Assembly: GCA_009829735.1 (NCBI GenBank)
Contig: CM020618.1
Coordinates: forward strand, 43,228,878 to 43,292,877
From: Pyropia yezoensis
Lineage: Eukaryota > Rhodophyta > Bangiophyceae > Bangiales > Bangiaceae
DNA: 64,000 nucleotides
Reading direction: 5' to 3'
Shown here: positions 57,405-64,000 of the stretch, in pieces
How positions within the stretch are numbered: the first letter of the stretch is position 1
How the letters are laid out: every line of letters begins with the position of its first letter
Program-made: the position numbers and the translations under genes
The notes under the pieces: generated by a model
Database searches by the model: none
What the model was told of the DNA's origin: nothing
What the model saw: the letters and a program-made list of their open reading frames with translations, nothing else

Positions 57405-59645
57405 TCAGCAGGGGGGCATGCCGGCCTCCCGCTCAGCTTGCCCCTCCAACAGCCACGGAACGCTCCTTGGCGGCGCGCTGCTGGGGGAGGCTTGTGGCAG
57501 GGGGGAGCCCCCTTCCATGTCCGCCCGCGTGGTGGTGGGCCGCCGCAGCGACAGACACCTCTGGCCGGGGCCCCTCCTCAGCGCCCAGGCGGCCACCCGC
57601 TCAGCGGGGGATGGCGGGGGGTCCTCTTGAGCCAGCCAGTTGTTCTCGTCCCACCACGTCGCTGGCCATGACCCGCCATACGGGCCTTGCTGCTCCCCCC
57701 GGACCGCTGCGAGCCGCGCGCGCTTGCGGAGGGAAAAGGCGGCGATGAAGGCGCTGACAGACACCACAGTGTACAGGACGGCGCTCCCCACCGCCAGGCC
57801 CACCAGCAGCCTGGGGCGGTAGCCGACGGCGCTAATCAAGAGCAACGTCTCCGACCGCACCAGCGGGGCGCCCGTCAGGTTGCGGTGGAACGGGAGTGCC
57901 TGCGCGACGGCCGGCGTGACGTGCGCTTCCAGCCAGTCCAGGTCGGCGGTTGCGTGAAAGGTGGAGCCCCGGACCTCGAGGATCGCCAGCATGCCCACCC
58001 CCGACAGGGACACGGCGCCGACGGCAAAGGTGGCGACCATGGCGGCCATCGAGTACCGGCCGGGGGCGAGGCACGCCTGCACCGCCAGCGCCGCCGCCTC
58101 GGGCAGCAGCACAATCAGCGACAGCACAATGTCAATCGCCTCGGCGCGGTCGGGCGGGGGGTCTACGTTGAAGATGGCGCTGTTGAAGTGGTGGGACAAG
58201 CCCTCCCGCACCTCTGCCAGCGCAATGTAGTTCTCTGGCCACCCGCCGCTGGCCAGGCGGGTGCGCCAAAAGGGCGCGCCCGCCGCCGCCGGCACCCTGC
58301 ACGCGGTGAGCCGCGACGCGAGCGCCGCCTCGTGGCCGCTCGCCGGGTTGATCTCCCGGGCGCCCAGGCCCGGCAGCCAGGGGGGGCGGAAGGGGACTTC
58401 CGTGCGCCGGAAGGGGCCTCCGCACCCGTCGGCGTGGGGGGATGGGGACGGCGCCGCGCCGCCGTCGGTGCCGTTGGTGGTGGCTGCCGCCGCCGGCGGC
58501 CGAAGGTACCAGGTAACCCCACACCTGCGCTGCACCGCCGTGGAGACGCCGGGCCGCCAGTGCTGCATGGCGGCAAAGTCCCGCGCCGCCCCGGCGGTGG
58601 CACACAGGCGGCTGTGGCGGATGAGCCAGCCGGGCTTGCGGCACGCCACCGACGCGATGGCCTGCAGCCACAGCTGGCTGTCGGTCGGCGGGGCGGTGGC
58701 GTTGGCCAGGCTCCACCCGCGGTGCCCGTTCTGCAACACGCCGGGCAGCTTGTCGTGCTGGACAATGCCGTTTGCGTGGCAGGCGGCGGACAACAGCACG
58801 TCCGCCCGCACGCGCCACGGTCCGTGGGCGCCCCGCAGCCAGGCGGGGTCGGCAAGGACCCCACGCCCGAGGGAGAGCATGTCCTTGTCCTGCAGTGCCA
58901 CCGGCGCCCGGTGGGAACCGCCCCGCCCTTTGGTCGGGGCTGTCAGGATGGGCAGTTGGGCGTCGCTAAAGTCGTCGAGCGTGGCGCTGGCCACGTCAAT
59001 GGCCCCCACCTCGTGGCACTTTTCCGACAGGCACAGCCCCGCGGAAAGGCGGACGACAGACAGCACGTCGTACTTGCCCGTCACCCGCTGTACGCTCCCG
59101 GAAAAGGTATTCCGGAGGGTGGTGGTCCGGCTGACCACATCCCGCTCATGCAACAAGGCGTCTCCGGTAAACAGGGAGGCACTTGACAGCCACCCGGCGT
59201 TGGCGTGGTGGTGCTCCCCCGCGTGGGACACCCGCTTGCTGAGCAGGATGGGGCCCGCCTGCAGCGGCCCCCGCCGCAGGCTGCCGATGCGCGACCGCCA
59301 CGCGTGACGGTCGTACGGGAGCGCGTGGGTCAGCTCCCCCTCCTTGTCCCCCAGGTAGACCTGCCCGGTCGTTGGGGGTTGGCAAACGTCGGCTGGACGG
59401 GGCTGGGCCAGGGGGGTGGGCTTTCCGCCGCGGAGCGCAAAGAGGTGGCGATCCGCCGGGCCCGGACCGGCGCCCGCCGTGCCCGGCAGGTGGCACTGCA
59501 GGGACGCGAGCTTGTCAAAGGCCCCCAGTCCAAGGGAGGGGGGGGATGGGAAGGCCGGGCCCGGGGGGGGGGGGGGGGGCGCACCCGACACGGCCACGAC
59601 AGTCGCAGCGGCGGCAATGATAACCAACAGGTGTGGCCGCCGCAT
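57405..59645 (-). CDS. Secreted/membrane protein of unknown function
   Basis: 746 aa, intact, ATG at 59645. Signal peptide (RRPHLLVIIAAAATVVAVSG), then ~480 residues of probable lumenal or extracellular domain with many Cys and candidate N-glycosylation sites (NATA, NGTD). Near the C-terminus are hydrophobic segments IVLSLIVLLPEAAALAV, AAMVATFAVGAVSLSGVGML and LLVGLAVGSAVLYTVVSVSA, followed by a basic then Pro-rich cytosolic tail. I recognise no family. It is convergent with the P450 gene. Confidence 0.6.
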   Translation of the reverse strand: MRRPHLLVIIAAAATVVAVSGAPPPPPPGPAFPSPPSLGLGAFDKLASLQCHLPGTAGAGPGPADRHLFALRGGKPTPLAQPRPADVCQPPTTGQVYLGDKEGELTHALPYDRHAWRSRIGSLRRGPLQAGPILLSKRVSHAGEHHHANAGWLSSASLFTGDALLHERDVVSRTTTLRNTFSGSVQRVTGKYDVLSVVRLSAGLCLSEKCHEVGAIDVASATLDDFSDAQLPILTAPTKGRGGSHRAPVALQDKDMLSLGRGVLADPAWLRGAHGPWRVRADVLLSAACHANGIVQHDKLPGVLQNGHRGWSLANATAPPTDSQLWLQAIASVACRKPGWLIRHSRLCATAGAARDFAAMQHWRPGVSTAVQRRCGVTWYLRPPAAAATTNGTDGGAAPSPSPHADGCGGPFRRTEVPFRPPWLPGLGAREINPASGHEAALASRLTACRVPAAAGAPFWRTRLASGGWPENYIALAEVREGLSHHFNSAIFNVDPPPDRAEAIDIVLSLIVLLPEAAALAVQACLAPGRYSMAAMVATFAVGAVSLSGVGMLAILEVRGSTFHATADLDWLEAHVTPAVAQALPFHRNLTGAPLVRSETLLLISAVGYRPRLLVGLAVGSAVLYTVVSVSAFIAAFSLRKRARLAAVRGEQQGPYGGSWPATWWDENNWLAQEDPPPSPAERVAAWALRRGPGQRCLSLRRPTTTRADMEGGSPLPQASPSSAPPRSVPWLLEGQAEREAGMPPC

Positions 59646-60306
59646 GATGACATGCTCAGCAGCGAGGCGGCAGTGGTCCCTGGTGGTCGGACGGAACAGA
59701 GCGGGACGGGGACCTCCGTGCTACTGCCACCGTCGACAGTGGTTTGAAGTCCTACCGTGGCCCTTTTATGCTTTGCAGGCTCACCACTGCCACCCATGGT
59801 TCTCTGCCTGTGGCACCTTCCTCTACGGCCTCAAGGCGCAGGGGTGGGGAGCGGGGGGGGGCGCGTTGATACGAGCCGCGGCCAGGAACGGGTGGGGCCC
59901 CACCCGCTCCGGAACGGCCGTTCCGGGGCGGCACCGTCTTGTCTCCCCTCCCAACACCAGCGTGGAGCTCCTTGCCCACGCGGATGCAGTGGATGAACTG
60001 GGTCCCTACTGTAGCGGGCACAGACCAGATGCCGTGGACGGCGCGCCGGAGCGCTGGAGCTGCCTCGCTGTGGATTGCCGGCTGGCGGGGGGCGCGCCCC
60101 CATTGGCGCGCATCTCGGAGAGATGATCGGGATAGTGGTCCAACAGGCGCGCGCGTCCCGCACTGCTGTAAGTGCAGGACTGGGTGGGCCCGTGCTAGCA
60201 CGCTACGGGAGCGCCAGCGAGGGCAGCGCCCGCCTTGCTGTACAGCACAGTGCGTACACGCACGCACTGCCCAGGTGGGTCTGGGGAGCGTACCCTCGTC
60301 CAGCAG
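59646..60306. other. Intergenic region
   Basis: Upstream of the minus-strand membrane protein gene, so likely holds its promoter. Palindromes GGGTGGGGCCCCACCC and GGAACGGCCGTTCC near 59895-59925. No coding region recognised. Confidence 0.35.
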
Positions 60307-60522
60307 CTGGGGTACAGTCAGTATTGGGCATTGTCACGGCCCATGGCATGGCTGACACAACTGTATACCTTGCCCACCCCATTGCTACTTTTGGCAACGA
60401 TCGACGTTTATCGCAGTGTGGAGGCCTTTGTAAGGCGATGATCGTCGATCGATCGTGACTGGGTATTGTCACGCGCGTGACAATACTCAGTCAAACAATA
60501 CCCAATACTGACTGTACCCCAG
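60307..60522. mobile_element. Foldback MITE (216 bp) with perfect 22-bp terminal inverted repeats
   Basis: Ends 60307-60328 and 60501-60522 are perfect inverted complements. Inside the right part a 24-bp perfect palindrome (60463-60486, centre CACGCGCGTG) extends with one mismatch to about 36 bp. If the ends are taken as CAGTCAGTATTGGG (60315 and 60514), they are flanked by TA on both sides, as in Tc1/mariner elements, but six further paired bases lie outside. No coding capacity. Confidence 0.75.
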
Positions 60523-61182
60523 GGTGCACCCGGGTGGGCCGCGGCAGTCACGCCTGGCATCGGCCTGGCGCTGCGGCCGGCCCCAGGGGTTCTGTGCCTA
60601 GAGTGGGGTTAGGTTGGGGTCGTTGGGGTGGGGTTAGGTTGCACTTGCACGCCATTGGTCGGGGCCCAGATTGCTTGGGGCCGCACGTTGAGCTAGATTC
60701 GCTACGCGCAATGTAGATGGCATCAAGGGGTGGGGTTAGGTTCCTGGCCGTCACAATTGTTGTAGAACCAGGCCACAACCGGAACAGATGCACCTCGGCC
60801 GTGGCGCCAAACCTCCGGGCGCCAGCCGCCGCTGTTCAACCCACCTGAGAGCCCGCCTTTTTTTGCGCGCCACCTAGACGACGACCGCAGGGGGATGGCG
60901 CTGGCCTACCGCCTCGCATGACTGTTGGCGTGGACGCGCCGCCGTGGGGGGGGTCCTGGCGTGTTGCACAATGAGCGCAGGGGGCGAGGAGCGCCGTCCC
61001 GCATCAGCCGACGGTGTGCGGTGTACCTTACCTCGCCGACTGGCTTCCGTTGACCCCCCCTCCCCCCCCTCATTTGTCGTGGTGACGCCTGACCCCTTCT
61101 TCGTCATCCGTGTTCGTTCATCCCGTGTCACTCTTCCCGTGACCTGCGCCCCCCCGAGAGCGGGGCGGTCGTGGGCCGGAAG
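60523..61182. other. Intergenic region with repeated GGGGTTAGGTT
   Basis: The 11-mer GGGGTTAGGTT occurs at 60605, 60630 and 60732, all in the same direction. The last part should contain the promoter and leader of the transposase gene at 61183. Confidence 0.5.
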
Positions 61183-64000
61183 ATGAGCGCCAGTCAGATG
61201 ACTACGGACAATGCACTCGTGACCGGCGTCGATGGTGCCGTGGCCGGCAACGTTATCCCGTTTGAGAAGAACGCCGCCGGGCTGTTCAAGGTATGTTGGT
61301 TTGTTATCTATTTGAGTGGCGTATCTGTGTTTGACGCTTCACCGAGTGTGCATTGGGCTCCAAAGATTTTCATATATCTGACTACAGTGGTATTGCATCG
61401 ACATGGTCAACTCTCGCGGATGTGTTGGTGCCGTAGATCAGTGGAAAGACACATGTGAAGCAGGTTGTATTTCATGCTACCTCCTCGTCCGCGGTGTACT
61501 TGTCTTCTTCCCCTGAAGGAGTAGCACACATCATGACTTTGCCACGTGACGCGTTATCCAACTTTTGGAAAGAGTCACCGTACACATGGGGAAACCCCAA
61601 GGGGGTTGACCCTCGTGTGTACGTCGCGCTGGGGGGGGCGTCAGTGCCCCACCGGGTGGAGAGCCGCGGCTGCACCCCACCCATGGTGTGCTCCCTCATG
61701 AGTGCAGACCTCAGTGGGTTCTCGCACGGCACGGTGGACTTTGAGGACCCCAACTGGGTTGCTGCCATGCAGCAGGTGGAGCAGGATGAGTCTCCCGAAC
61801 GTGCAGTCTACAAGTCGACCCTGGTACGTTTCTCAAGCCCTCAGACGCTTGTTTCCTGCTCTTTTGAGAGTGCGAATTTTCTTCCTTTCTTATTCTTTTT
61901 GTTCTCTTTGAGTTTGTCCTGACGAACCGTACGCTCGTGGCATCGTCCTGCAGTCCAATATCCTTCTCGTCTGTCCTCTCATGGCAGGCTTTTTTCCGCG
62001 CTCTGAACAGAAAATATCCCACCTGCCCGTACGTGGACCCCGCAAGTGGAGACCAGTGCGCTGGCCACTGGACGGTCGTCCACCCGCGAGACGGCAAACC
62101 GTTTGTGGGATGCTCTGGTTGGCGACCCGGCCACCCCTCTACGAGGTGTGGTGGCCACCTGGGCGCGCAAATCAGCTCCACGGACAGCCCGGCTGTGCTT
62201 GAGGAGCTACAGGCGTCGGGGCCACGGCCGGAGGCTGGTACGGAAAATTGCATCTACATTGCCCCGAAAGCAAGCAAGGCCAAGTTCTGCTTTCGGCATG
62301 GCGGGGTGGAGCCACGTTTGGTGACAGCTGGAGGTGGCTCCTGTGAAGTACGGTCCAAGCTCTTTATCCCCACGTCAGCGGCTGCGGGGTCGCTCCAGGT
62401 TATTGATGTACTTCGTGGGACGCACAGCCACGTCTTCCCTGTTCTCAAACCATCCTCTACGTTGGTCGCACGGGTTGTGCGCGAGAACACCAGCCAGCCG
62501 ATGAGGACGCTCCAGGTAAGATTTGAGAATATGTTGGGAGGGTGGGGGGAGGGAAGCCAGCGAGAGGTTGCGACATCGCCGGACAAGTTGCAGGGAAGGG
62601 CGTGCGTCAGAGGCCCATACACCTAGAACACTTCCTTACCGCTGTCTCGTGTGTTATGACCATTTCTGTTATTCCACCTACAGCGCCTGATCCAGGAAGA
62701 AAGTGGGGGTTCCCGGGCGTCCGACCAGCTGGTCCGCTCTCTCCGTCGGGCAGCGAAGTGCGAGGCACACCCTTTTGGCCAGGATCTCGGAGGCGTGATG
62801 CACGCGAGACGTCGGTACGGCGGAAATCACTCGTATATCCGCGCAGTATTCGACTGTGGGCAGTACGCGGCCGTTATCCTCCAAACAGATGAGCAGGCTG
62901 CGCTCGCCGGTACCCAACCTATTGTGATGGCTGACACAACTTTTGACGTTGTCGCTCCCGGGAGCGCCAAAGACGGGGCGTCCGCAGAGGCCATTGCCGC
63001 CGCTAGCAAACACGCGTTTGACTAGCACCACTTTTCCATAGGGTACGTGAATATCTTCTTTGTGACATGGTCGCTGACGTCTTTTTTTGAATGGATGTGG
63101 TCCGGTCGTACGGTAGTGTCAATGGCGCGAAGTCACTCACACCCTGCTATCATAATGGCTTCGCTTCTGTGTGTGGCGCGACGTGTGTCATGAATGTGAA
63201 CCATCACAGAGCATACCTGCCATCCGAACGGCGGTCAGTTACACTCTTCCGTGCGCTGGTGGTTGGCAAAACAACTGAGATGTACTGTGAACTATTCCAG
63301 TACTACTTCACGGCAGCTATGGGGGCCGGCCTTCGCTCCCCTGCCGATGAGGCCTCGACCACGGTTGCTCCGGCCGCGGCACACGAGACAGCGGCCGTCA
63401 CTTCTGGGCGGCCGCAACGTGGAGCCCAGTTTTCCGCGGTCCTATTGGACTTTGAGCTGGCAGAGCACAACGGGCTGTTCAAGGCCCTCGCCAACGTTTT
63501 TGGGGATATTCCCCTGCGCTATCACGGTCGCGTGGTAGGCTGTCGCGTGCACCTCCAGCGCTTCCTACTCCCCAAATGCGGGAACGACTACAACCATCCA
63601 TTTTTCGTCAACCTTATGCGTCTGAGAGACGTGGACGACGTGGTGGGCGTGACGCGGGTCATGCAAAAACTACACGAAATGTACGAGCTGTACGACGGCG
63701 AGGAAAGAGGCGGCAGCAAGGCCAACTGCCTTAAGTGGATGCTGGACAACAGGTCTATTGTAGTTGCCGCCTTCCCTTTTTGCTCCGGCCAGCTGAGCCG
63801 TGATGCTATTCGCGCTACCGGCGAGAGCACGAATGCCATCGAGTCGCTGAACAAGCAAACTCAGGATGTGGTGGCAGCTGACGGCGACCGATCGCTGCTG
63901 GGCGTCATTGGCAGTTTATGGAAATTTGACAAACAGACACTGGCGGAGCTGAGCCAGACGAATATGTCGGGCAGGACTGCCCCGGCGGCGTCAACCTCGG
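61183..64000 (+). CDS. MULE-like transposase gene, 3' partial, multi-exon
   Basis: Exons 61183-61290, 61464-61823, 61988-62515 and 62684 to about 63022, all phase 0 with GT-AG borders; a further exon, open from about 63116 to the edge. Exon 3 carries a zinc-ribbon-like segment (CPYVDPASGDQCAGHW, FVGCSGWRPGHPSTRCGG). Exon 4 has the first Asp (VMADTTFDVV). The last exon has the second Asp (AVLLDFELAEHNGLF), GCRVHLQRFL and the Glu (STNAIESLNKQTQ). The link between exon 4 and the last exon is unclear: the frame meets TAG at 63023-63025, so there is either a weak donor (GTTTGA at 63015) or an inactivating stop. No terminal inverted repeat was identified. Confidence 0.65.

Noticed and set aside
60605..60742. 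Telomeric repeat remnant
   Set aside because: GGGGTTAGGTT occurs as three dispersed copies, not as a tandem array of a telomere unit.

Overview
The window is nuclear DNA of a GC-rich photosynthetic eukaryote. Support comes from a plastid-type DUF760 protein, a TDY-type MAP kinase and a P450 with spliceosomal introns, chromodomain Ty3/gypsy elements, a tyrosine-recombinase (DIRS/PAT-like) retrotransposon, a PIF/Harbinger transposon and a MULE-like transposase. The extreme GC, few introns and transposon load fit a bangiophyte red alga (Porphyra/Pyropia type). That identification is inference, not read from a marker gene.

Layout. 1-5518: a UVR/beta-propeller gene and a convergent DUF760 gene, then the left end of a YR retrotransposon. 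5519-14898: gypsy element A. 14899-15915: a 583-bp higher-order satellite. 15916-16415: a 500-N gap. 16416-30520 repeats 774-14898 almost exactly. In it the two host genes carry many one-base homopolymer indels, so it is probably an assembly duplication, and copy 1 is probably chimeric after element A. 20548-49574 is one YR retrotransposon of about 5.16 kb net, broken by three nested insertions: gypsy A copy 2 (21143-30520, TSD ACATG), a Harbinger element (31559-36391) and gypsy B (38854-48503, TSD AGCAC). 49575-64000 is host sequence with a two-exon MAP kinase, a three-exon P450, a secreted/membrane protein, a foldback MITE and the 5' part of a MULE-like transposase gene that runs off the window.

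Most notable: (1) both gypsy families, although diverged, are ambisense. Each carries a 650-700 aa gene on the strand opposite gag-pol, convergent with pol, and the two proteins share a core domain. (2) Both families place an identical GGGAAAC slippery heptamer two codons before the gag stop, so pol is entered by -1 frameshifting; in A an 11-bp stem-loop starts 6 nt downstream. (3) Element A is filled with short perfect hairpins (stems up to 11 bp, loops mostly 3-10 nt), many centred on CAASTTG, and two copies that differ in sequence still keep perfect arms. Element B lacks this. (4) The YR element keeps a split-direct-repeat layout with a shared CGT at both outer ends and at the internal repeat junction, which exposes its crossover site.
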